Source of the DNA: Lobosporangium transversale
Lineage: Eukaryota > Mortierellomycota > Mortierellomycetes > Mortierellales > Mortierellaceae
Assembly (NCBI RefSeq): GCF_002105155.1
Contig: NW_019029032.1
Span: 124,001 to 188,000, forward strand
Direction of reading: 5' to 3'
Length of the DNA stretch: 64,000 nucleotides
The notes under the pieces were generated by a model. It was not told the DNA's origin. It saw only the letters and a program-made list of their open reading frames with translations, and searched no databases. Both the position numbers and the translations under genes were made by a program. Position 1 is the stretch's first letter, and each line of letters starts with the position of its first letter. Below, in pieces: positions 38,008 to 50,637 of this stretch.

Positions 38008-39657
38008 TATAAATGTATTTTTCTTAAAATGAAGATGAGTAACTTTCAGTGTGCAGCCAGAGCTTCCTTAATGTTTTAGTTTGATTCAAATGTCATCAGC
38101 TTTACATGGTTTCAAGAGGTCTTTGGTTTGATTCGTTTTTTTTTTGAGAGAGAGATTGTTTTCACCCTAGACACACTGGGTACGTTGATATCATGATATC
38201 TTTGTAGCTAGAGTTTTTGATTTTCTGATATTCAGGCGAGATAAACGACTCTTTCAAATCTAAGAGAGTCGTGGGAATTAAAACTGGGTAATTAGACACA
38301 GTATGAATGACTGAAAAAAGGAACCCTTCTGTGGTTTTAGATGTACATGTCTTTTTGTATGAATACAAATATGTAAGCAATTTTACTTCAAAATAAAATA
38401 AAACAGAGCTATAACGTAGGCATCTTGACGCGGGCTTCAGGAAGTCTCATACAAATAAAAAAATAAAAAAAAAAAAAAAAAAAGAAGAGACCATTACTAA
38501 TAATGAAGGATGTTTCTCTCTTTAGGATATTTCATAACTTTGACTATTGAGCTACCGTTTACATGGAGACAGCCTCAACAAACGATATCAAAATTAATCT
38601 CTCTCAATGAACAGTGACCAAAGCCCAAAGGAACCAACTTTTTTTTTTTCATTCCTTGGGTTGAAGGAAAGAATATCTTCATGCATGCATATATGAGAGC
38701 TTAAGTCGATTTTATTAACGTAAAGATTCAGAGTAATTTGCGATCATACTAAATGCACTGGAGAATAGATCCGTTACTAAACATTCACTTTTCTAATTTA
38801 TGTCTGTAGTAAGCTCTATCGCTTCGAAAACTCATTAGGCCCTCGGATAGAAGCCTTACTGCTTTTTGTTCTATCTGTATCAACTCTTTGGCAATTTATC
38901 CGTTCTCACTGTCCCCATGTACCTTAGAGGATTGACAAAGAGGTGACAGAGATTACAGATTTGACTACAAGACAAGGTTTATATGACAAGCCAATGATGT
39001 GGCCTGTGCTCTCAGGGACAAGAAAAAACGTCTTGTTGGCTGTGTTTCGTCTTGTTCCTTCGAAGGTCATTTGAACACAATCAAAAAACTTTAGTAGAGA
39101 GAGATGAAGGATACCGATTTCTTTCTTTCTTTCTTTCTTTCTTTCTTTTTTTTTTTTTTTTTTACAGTTTTATAGCCTGGTTGATGCGATTGATAAGACT
39201 TGACCAACCATAGTATTTAGTATGAAGTAGCTTACTAGGTATGATAGCAATACAAAGATATTGACCAGGACTGACAGCCATGAAAATGGCCTTAACCAAT
39301 CGTTTAAAAGTTTGTGTGCTATAGGATGGTCCGAGATGGTGGGAGAGACTGTCTATGGGTCGTAAAGAAGGTGAAGAAGCCAATCATGTTTGTCACCTCT
39401 GTTACTGTTCAAAGGATGGCTTCAAAAAGTGGGAAAGGAAATGACATCGTTTTTTGTTGTTGTTTCAAAGCTGCTTTGTTTTTTTTACTAATAAATAAAT
39501 ACTATTTTGCATGTAAACAAGACAGACCAATGGGAGCAACATCACTGTCCGTGGTTGAAGGAACCATTAAAAAATGTCTCGAATATTTTTTTTTTTTCTC
39601 ACTCTCATTCTCTTCACTTTCACTTTCAGTCCTCTTTGTTTTCTTACTTTACTCCTT

Positions 39658-39697
<40 letters not shown>

Positions 39698-39756
39698 CTT
39701 CCAAAGTTCGAGTTAATAGTAGATCTTTATACAATTCTCAACTCCACTACTTGATC
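38008..39756. other. Intergenic region without a supported gene
   Basis: Contains (TTTC)n at 39119-39148, an A run at 38467-38483 and a 38-nt T run at 39660-39697. The minus frames at 38162-38380 and 39162-39383 match nothing. Confidence 0.55.
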
Positions 39757-41733
39757 ATGAACGCCACACGAGAGAGAAGTAGATCTGATCCTCATGAGTC
39801 CACCTTAGACAAGGTAGTCTGGGCGTATGCACGAGTCACTATTTTCATCAGTGCTGCACCCTTGCTCGTGTTTGCTCATTAAAGCTAACTTGACGGAGGA
39901 GCTCTGTCTGTGTGTAATTTCTTTTCATCTTTTTATCTGCACCGATTGACATGGACGTCATAGCTCGATGACTGTCCACCCGCATTATCAAAACGGCATC
40001 ACCACCGTTCTGTCGACCGTATCTGGCCACCAGCCTTAGAAGTCAAACTCGCACGGCTTTCTATGGACGAAGGGCCTTGCATCGGTCCTCACATCATCCC
40101 TCCACCTCCACCCGTACCATTTCATACTCCTTCTTCCGAGTTAGAGAGAGATGCTTATACAGATTCACGGCTGGAACCCATCCAAGAGGGACAAGCAATA
40201 TCAACAACCATATCGCCACTACATACGTCATCTGGGCTAGGAGCGCCAGCAATGTCATCAGGCTCTACCACCTTTTTATCAGATAAAAGACGAAACTCTA
40301 TTCTGGGGCCACTCTCACCCTCTAGCACATTTCAGATGGATAGGCATCTTTTTCATCAATATACCCATCCTCCTCATATTGATGTACAATATAGAAAAAG
40401 ATGCAAGTCAATGTCACCTAGAGGAGACAAACGATTCAACATTATCCTCTACAACGATCATGGAGAAAAATCCATGGTAGGTTCCCAACACATACCCATG
40501 TTTTCACCGCCTTTGCGAAACATTAGAACATCTGTGACTACGCCAGAGGAACCCACCAAGTATGGCGAAGACTTGTTTCATCGCAGCACCTCAGAGTTCC
40601 AGGAGCATTTGGAATATCTTGTTAAAACAAGAGCTCCACCACAACTTACTATGCCACGGCCGCAATCATATCAGCATGCAGAGGAGAGTTGTGAAAAAGG
40701 GCACTGTGGCCGAGAAGTTAAGGAGCATAGGATGGATCAAGTTAGACAAAAACATGATAGGGTCAAGGATGTGGATGGTGAGAATGGATTAAACCAATCG
40801 CCTCTGGAGCACATCCCCTCATGCAATCGATCTTCGCAACCACCCGTCTCACCTATGCGTAAGAATCCTCTCTCAGCAGCGTCAACTCCATCATCACGGA
40901 CCAACTCGAGACAGAGTTCCCCAACAAGGCTCTGTAGCCGCCAATCGCTACAAAGAAGTAACCATGACGTACAGCTCGATCATTCTTTAGCTATTCAACA
41001 GCAGCTACAACCGGAAGTACATACGACAGAGACTGACGGTTGGAAGATGAGCCCAACTTTCATGGATAATCCAGAGAGAAGGCGATACTCTCTGGTAGCC
41101 GATGATCAAGAAGGCCATAATGATTTCATTCAAGGAGCATATGAACGGATGTCAAAGCCATCATCCCCAAATATTTTAGACATCAGCATCCCAAATGATC
41201 AGGACCACTGGCGGTCTCCGACGCTCTCTACTTTAGGTTCACAGCCGACATCTCGCGCTCGCTCTCCATCATCACCTCGACTTCGTCCCACCGCACCTTC
41301 TGGCCTGTCGACTGGGACTACCATAGCCATGGCGATGTCGACCCGACGATCACGTCCGCCAGGCGTGGGTTTGGCTCGTTCTCGGCACCAGGCATTGTTC
41401 CGGGAAACAGAAGATGAATTGGCTATGGTAGCTGTAGAACAGGCGGAGGAAGAGACAGAGATAGATATGAGGGTAGAAATACCACTGATTGAAGCACATG
41501 ATGAAATTTCACTCCAAGATATCTGGCAGATGGAAGATGAGGAACGTAATGATCGAATGAAAGGTGAGGGCAACGATAGTTCAACTGGCCAGAAATGCGA
41601 TACAATTCATGTTTCGCTCATGAAGGGTGAGGAGCATGCACATGAGGAAGCAAGGCTTATCCAAGATATTCTGGACGGAAACTATCCTCCTCCACCTCAT
41701 CACCATCATGATCACCGGCAGCAGCATCTATAA
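39757..41733 (+). CDS. Large disordered protein, unrecognised
   Basis: The long exon ends at 41733. I extend it upstream: an acceptor CATAG at 39963 opens the frame LDDCPPALSKRHHHRSVDRI before the internal ATG at 40063. A short exon 39757-39813 (MNATRERSRSDPHESTLDK) joins it in phase 0, giving 608 residues. The sequence is Ser/Pro/Arg/His-rich with SP and RSxS phosphosite-like patches, an acidic segment (about 505-540) and a His run at the C-terminus. No domain is recognised. If the short exon is wrong, the protein starts at 40063 (556 residues). An alternative donor further into exon 1 would add a hydrophobic stretch. Confidence 0.65.
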
Positions 41734-42027
41734 GAAAGTATAAAAACTTTGAATATAATAAAACAACCGAAATTCTACACTCGAGCTTAAGTGCTTTGCC
41801 TCCTTGGTTCAACTGACTTGGAGTTTTTTTTTTTTTTGTTTCAAGCTCAGTTGGCCACAAACAGCGGAGTATCCATTACCCTCCTGCGGGCGGCGCTGCA
41901 CTTCAGACACGAAATTGTTTACTGCATAAAAAGATCTCACAGCTCTCGTTCTTATTTCATTCATTCACAAGCATTCGCTATTACACATTTCCACTTTTCT
42001 ACATTTTCCCTTGTTAATCTGCACGCC

Positions 42028-42160
42028 ATGACCTTCACTTGCCCCTCTAACCTTTATGCCTCAATCTTTGAAACGACCAAGAAGTGCCGTGAAAATAGCC
42101 ATATCAAGGTACATACAATACGTCTGGTGTGGTGTTTTCCATTGATCAATATGTGTTTTT

Positions 42161-42196
<36 letters not shown>

Positions 42197-43250
42197 CATG
42201 CTGACATGCTTGATCTCATTTTTCTTGTTTTTATGAATTGAATTTATATAGATCAACCGTGATGGCATCAACAAGTTTCTGACAGAGCTAACGCAAGAGT
42301 CTTGGTCCAAGCACTCGGTCGCCAACGGCATGTCGTTCCCACTCAAATTCGAATCTTTGGAGCAGGAGGTCAACATCCTTTCGTTAATCGATATCCTAAA
42401 CACCGGACATGGGTTCCGTAAGGAGCTCCATGAGGATTCCGACCGTGGCGCTTTTGAGACGATTGTCTTTGGTGTCATGTCCTTCCACATTTCCAGCACG
42501 CAAACGAACGCAGAAGGACTTTCCAAGTTGACAGCGTGGGAAGTTGGATCTCATTTCGGGATTACAATGCAAAAGGATGTACCCTCACAGCTTGAACATG
42601 TTACAATGTCCAAACCTTCGGTTGCATCCAAACTAGCGGGTCAAATCCAGGGTGTGTTGAATGAGACGGGGAATATTTTGAAACAAAAGGGATTTGATAC
42701 CCTTGGAGCATTTGTAGTCGATGCCGCCAAGAAGAGTCAAGGATCCGCAGAAAAGTTTTCAGAGATTTTGATCAACGCTTTCCCAGCTTTCCAGGATGCT
42801 GCAGAGATTGATGGAGAGACTGTCTATGTGTTCAAGAAGGCACTGTTGTTGGCCTCAACATTGGAGCGTCGATTTGGATCGAGTGCTGATTCTTTGTTTG
42901 CATTCAAGGATATTGAGGGTAGCCCAATCTTTGCAGACAATGTGATCCCAACGATGATGGTTCATTTAGGGATCCTGGAGTTGCCAGAGAATTTGCAACA
43001 TACAATGAAAGAAGGTGGAGTCACTACAGTCGAGGAATCGTATCGTCTTCGTGCAGCTGCCATTGATGGATGCCGTGAGATTGTGGAGATTGCAAACAAT
43101 AAGAATGGTGGTGACAAGATCGGCACAGTGGATTATGGTGCCAAAGGAATGTTGAATGTGGATTTGGATGTCTATTTGTGGAGGGTCGCAAAGGAGACTC
43201 AGTACAGAAAAGTGCCTCGATTCGCTTGCAAAGACACTATCTTTTTCTGA
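42028..43250 (+). CDS. QNG1: Queuosine 5'-phosphate N-glycosylase/hydrolase (queuosine salvage, DUF2419)
   Basis: Exons 42028-42108 and 42252-43250 (359 residues; human QNG1/C9orf64 is about 341). The family releases queuine base from queuosine-5'-phosphate, so that imported or recycled queuosine can be used for tRNA wobble modification. Family landmarks are the N-terminal exon with Ser-His-Ile-Lys, then INRDGINKF, the FNAL-like region around FLTELTQESWSKHS, and the C-terminal LRAAAIDGCREIVE and LDVYLWRVAKE. Fungi do not make queuine and must salvage it. A 31-nt A run fills much of the intron. Confidence 0.88.
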
Positions 43251-43960
43251 GTAAATAAATAAAAATAGATGACTTTCTTTTTATTATCTGTAGATTTAAA
43301 GAGTAAAAAAAAAAAAAAAAAAAAAAAAAACCGCTAATATATATATGTTGGAGTACAATCCTCTTGTCCAAATATTTAATCCTTTCAAAGAAGAAAACAG
43401 AAGGAAGATTCTCGCTAGCCTATTAGAGCTGCGTAGTTCAAATGGAATATTTTTCCAAAACGAAGGGGTTTATAATAAGCACCACATTTTTCCATTCACT
43501 CAAAGAGCATTATTGATCGGAAAAAATGTCAGATTGAAGATTATATTCATGAGGAGGTAGAACTAGAGGGTAGCAGTCGGGCCAAAGATAGTCTTCTGTG
43601 GTGGGAAAGACATCTACCTATTTTTTTTTTTTTTTTTTTTTTGTTTGGTTTGATCTGAATTGAAAGATCCGTTATAGAATTACAACTAAGAAACATAGCA
43701 ATCAGGGAAGCTTTAATGATAGCGTCAATGGTAATGGTCGGTATCTGCGGACAAGAATCACACGTTAACAATGCAGTTCTCTAACTCTCAAAGCCAAAGA
43801 CGAACCGAGAGATAGCTATCAAAAGACCAAATTGAAAGATATATTACTGAAGGTCCTATTGGATATATGATTTGCCGTGCCATCTTGGTTGACAAAAAGA
43901 AATAAAATCGACTCGAAGTCATTGAAAGGTTCTTACGGCCTCGTAATTCTCGATATTGGT
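43251..43960. other. Spacer between QNG1 and LRR paralogue D
   Basis: Contains an A run (43304-43330), the left copy of a diverged direct repeat (about 43380-43800) and a T run (43621-43642). The 72-codon frame at 43345 is part of the repeat. Confidence 0.6.
43380..43800 (+). repeat. Diverged direct repeat, left copy
   Basis: Collinear patches shared with 48560-48970: GCGTAGTTCAAATGG / GCGTAGTTCACATGG, TCACTCAAAGAGCATTATT / TCACTCAAAGAGTATTATT, ATTCATGAGGA / GTTCATGAGGA, CTTCTGTGGTGGGAAAG / CTTCTGTGGTGGAAAGG, and CGGTATCTGCGGACAAGAAT / CGGTGTCCGCGAATAAAT. The order is kept with indels. Confidence 0.65.
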
Positions 43961-46900
43961 CTATACTTCTTCAAAAATAACTATCCCATAAGGAATGCTT
44001 ATTTCCAAACTAGGGTACTTCTTCGTAAGCAATTCTTCTAGCCCTCTTATCTCTCTTTCTGCCGAATACGTTGCTTGTATCGAGCCCTTGCTATCAAAAC
44101 GAAGCCCTCTTAGCGGCAGCACTGATCCGTCATCCTCTAGCAGGCGATCCATCAAAAGCTTCAGTACCTTGATGTCAAGGTGTAGCCCTGAAATGCAGAG
44201 TGTCTCTAGTTCTGAGAGATCAATGGCCTTCACAACTGTTATCCATTCTTCAGGCTGAAGATCCCTAAAGTCCAAATGAATCTCCTGAGAGGCTTAACCC
44301 TGTGTTCAGATGCTGCTGGGGCTGCAACCATCTTGACAGTCCATTGAAGGAACGAGGATATAGATTCCCCATAATTATCGACCCACAACTTCTGTAGATT
44401 CGGTAGATCCTGTCGCTCTTGTACCCACTTGACTATTTGCATTAATTGTTTGACGCTCCCTCCACAGCTCAACTCTCCCTGTTCTATTGTGTCCTTCGAA
44501 GGCCCGGTGTACAACTTCAACTCTACAATACTCGGTGACCTTTGAATAATGCAGGCCAAGCCCGCACGACCGACTGGCGTTAATGATCCACAGTTGATAT
44601 CCAGGGTTGAAAGCTTAGATCCGTTAGTTCTAGTCGACTTATCCAGTGCCACCGCCATACTATCATCGAATTCGGATCCTATGTTGAGCTTTTTGATTAG
44701 CGATCCTTGACATTTGAGCATATGATGTATTGGCTCGGTACTCAATTTCGTCCACCCTGTAAGGTTCATATCGATTTTTAGGCTTTCTGAATCGAATGCA
44801 TCAAGGCACCTGACGACAGCAATGGTAAATTCAGAGGATTCACCCCTGTGTTTTATCATAAGTGTTTCCAGCGCACAAGATCCCTTGAGTGATATCATCT
44901 TTTTTCGAGCTGTAATAACCCTTTCGATAACTTTATGGTAGTCGTAGACGTTAGTTAATAACATGGTTGTGAGCTTCGGATCGTTGGACATGATGTTCAA
45001 TAAATATGAATGTAGCCCTTTACGCTTCTCCGAAAGAATAACTACGTCATCCTCACATATCCTCATCGGATGATAGAATTCCATGCTTGATTCCAGGGTA
45101 GTGCCTCTTAAGTATTTGTTACGTAGAACTCCTGACTCGTACTGAAGCTCCAATGACTTCAGTGTTTGGAGCAGCGGTAAAGTATCATATAATAGGTTAT
45201 TAAGTGTTAAGATATTATCAATGGTTCCGAGCGTTAGCTTTACAAGGTTGGGGCAGTGAATCAGGAGCTGTCTGAGAGTTCGTCTGTAGTAGCAAGGGCT
45301 GATGTTGATTTTGACTATGTCAAGAGACCTAAGTTCCGGTGCCTCTTTGAAAACAAAATCGCTCATGAGGAAAAAATCCTCTATTGCTTCGATTTTCATC
45401 GATCGAACACGCTTATTACTCATCAGCCAAGCCAGCGGATTGTACCGTGACCCCGAATCCAGCCAGAACGAAATCCGCGATTCTCTTTGACTAATAGGCT
45501 TATCTTTTAAACTAACGCCAACAAGGTTCGATTCGGTAGTAGCTGTAGCAAAATCGGCAACATCGCCTTCTGTTGCTCTCCACCCAAATTGGATAGAAAG
45601 TTCATGGATACCGCGTGCTTGGACCATTGCGTCATAAAACTGCTTTGCCTGGAACCGAGATTTGAGACAAACCTTGATGCTGCCATGCTTTTCATCATAG
45701 TCGCCTTCGTTAGCTGCAACAACCTCCTTGAGCCGCTGCACCGCTGATTCTTTGTAGTTCTCTCGATAATGATCGAAGCACACCCACTTAACGTGACCCT
45801 CGAGGGTGACAATGCGATACAGGTCACCAAGTGTGCGACTCTGATCCTGGACCCGCAAAAATGATTGAAGCCGCCGTAGGTCTGCTCCTTCAAGCGCTTC
45901 AACCTTCTCAAGCACCGTCTGGCCCTCGATATCACCAATTGCACCACCAGTATTCTGCTTGTTCTGAATATAGCTGATGGATTCATTTATAAGCGATTCA
46001 ATACTGGCCCCTGTCACTCCTATAAAATCCTTCTTTTCACTGAGCTTATTAATCTTTCTGCCAAGTGATTGGAAGATAGTATCAGTGGCAAGGAGTGGTA
46101 AGGCAATGCTAGTACCAAGGGTTCCGTATTTGACCAGCTGAAGCACTATCAGTATATACGATCCGTAATTCTCAAAGAACTCATTTGGCCGTTCGATATC
46201 ATACCCCTCGTGCTTAGCCAGATGGATGTGATGTGGAGTATTGCTCCCAGGGACCTTCGTGTGGTCACCGCACTCACACAGGAAGAACAAGCGAAACTGA
46301 GTCTTTGTAAGTGAATTTTTCAGCATGTTAGGAAATCCTGTATGCTTTGGAAGGACGATAAATAATCTAGGGATCGGGTACTCGTGCAGCTCGTAAGTCT
46401 GGGCAATGACAGCTTGGATTCGATTTTGGATGATAGCTAGTCTTTCGAGGCCTTGTTCCTGCAACTGTAGCATCTGCTGTTGATTTTCATCCAGCTTCTT
46501 CTGCATCAGCAGCATTTCCTGGTGATTTTCATCCAACTTCCTCTGCATCCGCGACCGCTCTTCGGCATTTTTCTGAATTTTTTGCTGCATCACCTGCTGG
46601 TGTTGGGATGCCGCAGCTTCCATTCGCTTCTGCATTTGAGAAATCTCCTGCTGAAGGACTTTGATTTTTTTCAGTCTCTGCTCGTTGCTGACTAAAATGC
46701 TCCGTCATGGCTTCCTTGATCTCCTTAGAAGGAACATTGGCATGATCTGGTGCTCTAACCACTACTTGCAAAGTGACTCCTGGCCGATACTGGACCCTTA
46801 GGGGGACAAGGCTGAGGATAAGTATAGAAGCAGATGGAGAGTGTTTGTTCATTGGAAAATTAAGATTGTATCAACCCTGCTATGAAGATAGCGGCAGAAA

Positions 46901-47165
46901 GTGTTACAGGAACCGGCAAATTAGCATACTCTTTACTGTTTTGATCGGTTATAAATGGTATGACTTCGGCGTCAACCCTCAGGTATTTAGCATTATCGAA
47001 CACTTGCTGGATGTCTTCCCACATAATCACATATTGTCCTGTCTCTATGTCAGCCCTTGCCTGGATATAGGAGATAGTGGCAATGCTTGGGAATGGGCGG
47101 AAGTCGGGGCCCGAGACGGCAATGAATGCCTGCTGCAGCGACGTAGTGACATCTGTAAAGGTCAT
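43961..47165 (-). pseudogene. LRR family copy D with two frameshifts
   Basis: Exon 1 is 47165-46930 (header, TGQYVIMWEDIQQVFDNAKY) and exon 2 starts at 46811 (LVPLRVQYRPGVTL). The phase-2 intron matches A and C. Compared with C, the frame breaks once in a 7-nt A run (plus-strand T run 46675-46681), where one base is extra. It breaks again near 44290-44305, where one base appears to be missing between EHRVK and SQEIHLDF. Between them 798 codons are open and include the coiled coil, PRLFIVLPK and CECGDHT. The tail LTKKYPSLEISIPYG resumes after the second break. Either a very young pseudogene or a functional gene with two sequence errors. Confidence 0.8.
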
Positions 47166-47195
47166 GATTTGTTGACGAAGGAAAGGAAGAGGGTG

Positions 47196-47230
<35 letters not shown>

Positions 47231-48559
47231 CGGCTTTGTTTCTTGTTGGCTTGAGGGCAAAAGGGGAAAGGGGGGCTGGGTATTTTTCAATTCATGCAAA
47301 GGATATGAACTACCATCTGTCCCGCAGGCAAGGAATTACTTCTGCCACCCCTCTGTGGTTTTTATGTTATAGCCTTGCATACATGTACCTTGGCAGCTAC
47401 TGTTTTTCCGACTTTTGGGGTAGTAATAGTGCATAAACAAAGTATGCCAAGTAAAGAGCAACACCCAGCGCTTTGCTGAAAGGGCTGTGCTAAGCACTAT
47501 CCACAGATCATGGGGAAATATTAAACTCATAATGCCCGTCTATTATACGCAGCAACAAATAACCATGCCCAAAGGGCGGAGGTGAGATCGCCGCAACCTA
47601 CAACGCTGACGATTAACAGGAAACTACGCCAAAGTTTAAAAAACACGCATTCTTTTAAAGACTGGCTAATAATATATAAAATACGCACAGGCCTCATATC
47701 AAAATACAATGAATTGTACTACCAAGAGCATTAGAGCTGGTAGTGGCTGTTCTACAAAATTTTATCGTGACGCGTTTCCGTGGCTGGGATGGTAATGCCA
47801 TGATTCATTCATAAGCTGTTTTTTTTTTTTTTTTTGGCAGCTTTAAGAACGAGCACAGTGCAATAATGCCACTAAGAACACAACCAAGCTACTCTTCTAA
47901 CGGAATGCTGTCGAATCACGATATAAAGATTTACCGAGCTCTTAGTTGCCTTCAAGATGTTTTTCAGGTGATCGGAGCCTGATTTCATGCCAGCGCCGGT
48001 AAGGCCAACAAAGTAAAGCAATTTTCCGTTCCTGTTTTCATGGCATTGGTGAGATCGCTCGAATACATGGCTGTGATCGCATGAGTCCTACGCAATTGCC
48101 CGCTGTCCTCCTTGCTGAGGATGCGATCCATCTTAAGAATGAATAAGTTTTAGGCTTAAAGCACACTACTTTACATTTGCTTTGAGGAATAAATATTTTT
48201 TTCATCTTGGTACGCAGTTGTCTTAACAATCCAGTAAGGAATGTTTCCGCTTTGTCTGCCTCGCTTTATTGCCAGGGCTGGTATGATTTATGCTTTCGCT
48301 TATTAAGTATCATCTCGCTTGACATTCCACTTCATTACTTCTTAAACTAAACACGAAGATTAGAAACATCTAATGCCTTTTTTGAAAGCTTATTTACTTG
48401 CTCTGCCTTCCTCAATTAAGTGGTTTTTTGCCGAGATGGAAAAAGAGAAGTTTCACGACTTGCGATTTGCTTCAGATCCATACTTCAAAGGATTTCAAAA
48501 AGGAAAATGACAATAAATAAATAAAATATTCCCCACTTTCTCACGAGTAATGGCGTTCC

Positions 48560-48970
48560 AGCCTCTTAAAGATATCCTATTGAAGCGGCGTAGTTCACAT
48601 GGGGCGCTGAGGTTTAATCCAAATTCGGGAGTTTGTGATAAGCACGACATTTCCCAGGCCAATTTCACTCAAAGAGTATTATTAATCACTTCTTTCAGGA
48701 GGGAAAGCTTAGTTGAAGATCATGTTCATGAGGAATGGTGTAACTTCTGTGGTGGAAAGGCGCCTGTGTCACCCAGAATGTTTTTTTTTATTCCGATGAC
48801 TATGTGATCGTCATGGGTCCGAGCTGTAATAAGGTTCATCATGGGATTACGGCTATGGGGCATTACAACCAAGCAAGGTACACTTACAATATCGATGGTG
48901 GTGCTCGGTGTCCGCGAATAAATGCTTTACGTTAATAGTGCCACCTTTGGCTCTCATAGCTGAAAATTTG
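48560..48970 (+). repeat. Diverged direct repeat, right copy
   Basis: Partner of 43380-43800. Its 86-codon frame (RRSSHGALRF, ANFTQRVLLI) resembles the left copy's frame, so both may descend from a coding exon. No family is recognised. Confidence 0.65.
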
Positions 48971-49033
48971 GGACTTTTAATTGATTCTACTATCGAGGTC
49001 TGCGCAGCAGAACCAGAATGAGCACAATAAGTT

Positions 49034-49065
<32 letters not shown>

Positions 49066-49208
49066 AGCAATGTTGACAAATCCTAAAATGCGGCTAATGT
49101 CTAGGCTATGCCCATGCTGCTTCTCATTGAATCAAACCTAGTCCTATCTCATCATGTCATCTTATCATGAAACCCAGTGGTTGTTAATCCACTTTAGTTT
49201 TGAGAACA

Positions 49209-49216
49209 TATAAAAA
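49209..49216 (+). promoter_or_regulatory. TATA-like box, dehydrogenase gene
   Basis: TATAAAAA about 105 bp before the ATG at 49314. Confidence 0.45.
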
Positions 49217-49313
49217 GGCCTAACAGATTGATTGTATTCTCTTATATTCCAAGGCACAGCATTAAAAAAAAACACTGTTATCCAGCATTTCCATATTTGC
49301 GCACAAACTACAC

Positions 49314-49778
49314 ATGTCCTCCACGAACTTGATAACGACCGCCGTAGTTGTCGAAGAAACCGGCTCTGATGAATTTCACAATGCTAAAATTGCACAGCTT
49401 CCACGTCCTGTCCCCAAGCTTAGTCAATCTCTTGTTAAGATTAAAGCTGTCTCGCTCAACCACCGCGAACTCTGGATTTTAAAAGGCCGTTATCCGGTGC
49501 GTAAAATATTCAGAGTTTTATTGCCTATTAATTTTTGTACTTCAATCTCTAACTTATGCTGTTTTGCTTTTGAGTAGAACATTGTTTTTAACCAGCCTCT
49601 TGGAGCTGATGCTGTGGGAAATGTTATCGAGGTGAACGGAGAGACATCGAGGTTCAAGATTGGTGACCGTGTTATCATCATGCCCTCGGAAGGGTGGATC
49701 TCTAACCCTCGTGGCCCTGAAGATGAGCACAATTACGCTGTCCGTGGCGGTACCAAGGCCCCTGGTGAGAGGAACTTT

Positions 49779-49810
<32 letters not shown>

Positions 49811-50637
49811 GTATAAATTTATTTACTGACACCGAGTATTTATCCGTTTACAAAAAAAAAAAAAAAAAGGCGTTTTTACTGAGTATTATGCAAGCGAGAA
49901 TGCAGACATTTTCAAGGCACCAGCGCATTTAACCGACGAAGAGGCTGCAGCTCTACCATTGGCTGGCTTGACTGCTTATCGTGCTTTATTTACAAAGGGT
50001 CAAGTGGCAAAGGGTCAAAATGTATTGGTGACGGGCATTGGCGGAGGTGTTGCTTTGTTTGCATTACAGTTTGCGCTGGCTGCTGGAGCGAATGTATATG
50101 TAACATCTTCAGATGACAGCAAAATCGAACGCGCTATCAAACTTGGGGCGAAGGGGGGTGTTAACTACCGCAAAGGCATGTTCACTTAATTCAACGAAAT
50201 GAAATGAAACGAGATAAAAAAAAAAAGGCTTAATTTGTTCTTATTCTCTCTATTTTGCTATATTAGAAAATTGGGATCAGGAGCTATTGAAGCTATCGCA
50301 TGGCCAAAAGTTCGATTTGACAATCGACAGCGCCAGCGGACCTGGTGCTGTAACTATTTTGAGCAAGATCCTAGCGCAAGGAGGGATTTTTGTTACGTTT
50401 GGGCAGACCGCAGGGGCGTTCCAGCTGGACACTGTTCCCATTCTTCGCAACGTCGAAATCCGTGGTAGTACTATGGGGTCGCGTGTCGAGTTTGAACAGA
50501 TGCTCCACTTTGTAGAGGAGCATAGGATTAGACCCATTGTCAGTAACGCCTTGAGTGGATTAGAGAATATTCCCAAGGCTATTGAGTATCTGCGAGGCGG
50601 TAACCAGTTTGGGAAAGTTGTTGTTCGTTTTAACTAG
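49314..50637 (+). CDS. Zinc-type alcohol dehydrogenase-like / quinone oxidoreductase (MDR family)
   Basis: Four exons: 49314-49496, 49578-49764, 49870-50175 and 50267-50637 (348 residues). The N-terminal GroES-like domain contains VSLNHRELWILKGRYP and GADAVGNVIEV. The Rossmann domain has VLVTGIGGGVALFALQFAL as the NAD(P)-binding glycine motif and QGGIFVTFGQTAGA, ending with GKVVVRF. This is the YogA-like medium-chain branch found in fungi. The catalytic Cys/His zinc set is not obvious, so it may be zinc-independent. Intron 3 (50176-50266) needs a GC donor (GCATGT): only AAA-G joined to AA-AAT keeps KENWDQELLKL in frame. Confidence 0.88.

Larger units (their letters stand above)
47166..49313. 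other. Gene-poor 2.1 kb interval
   Basis: Starts with a 33-nt A run (47197-47229) directly upstream of LRR copy D. It has T runs near 47820-47835 and 49039-49065. The right copy of the direct repeat lies at 48560-48970. No other coding sequence is recognised. Confidence 0.55.

Noticed and set aside
46480-46695. Leu/His-rich plus ORF resembling a repeat protein
   Set aside because: Antisense to the coiled-coil region of LRR copy D; the Leu/His pattern mirrors Gln/Met/Lys codons.
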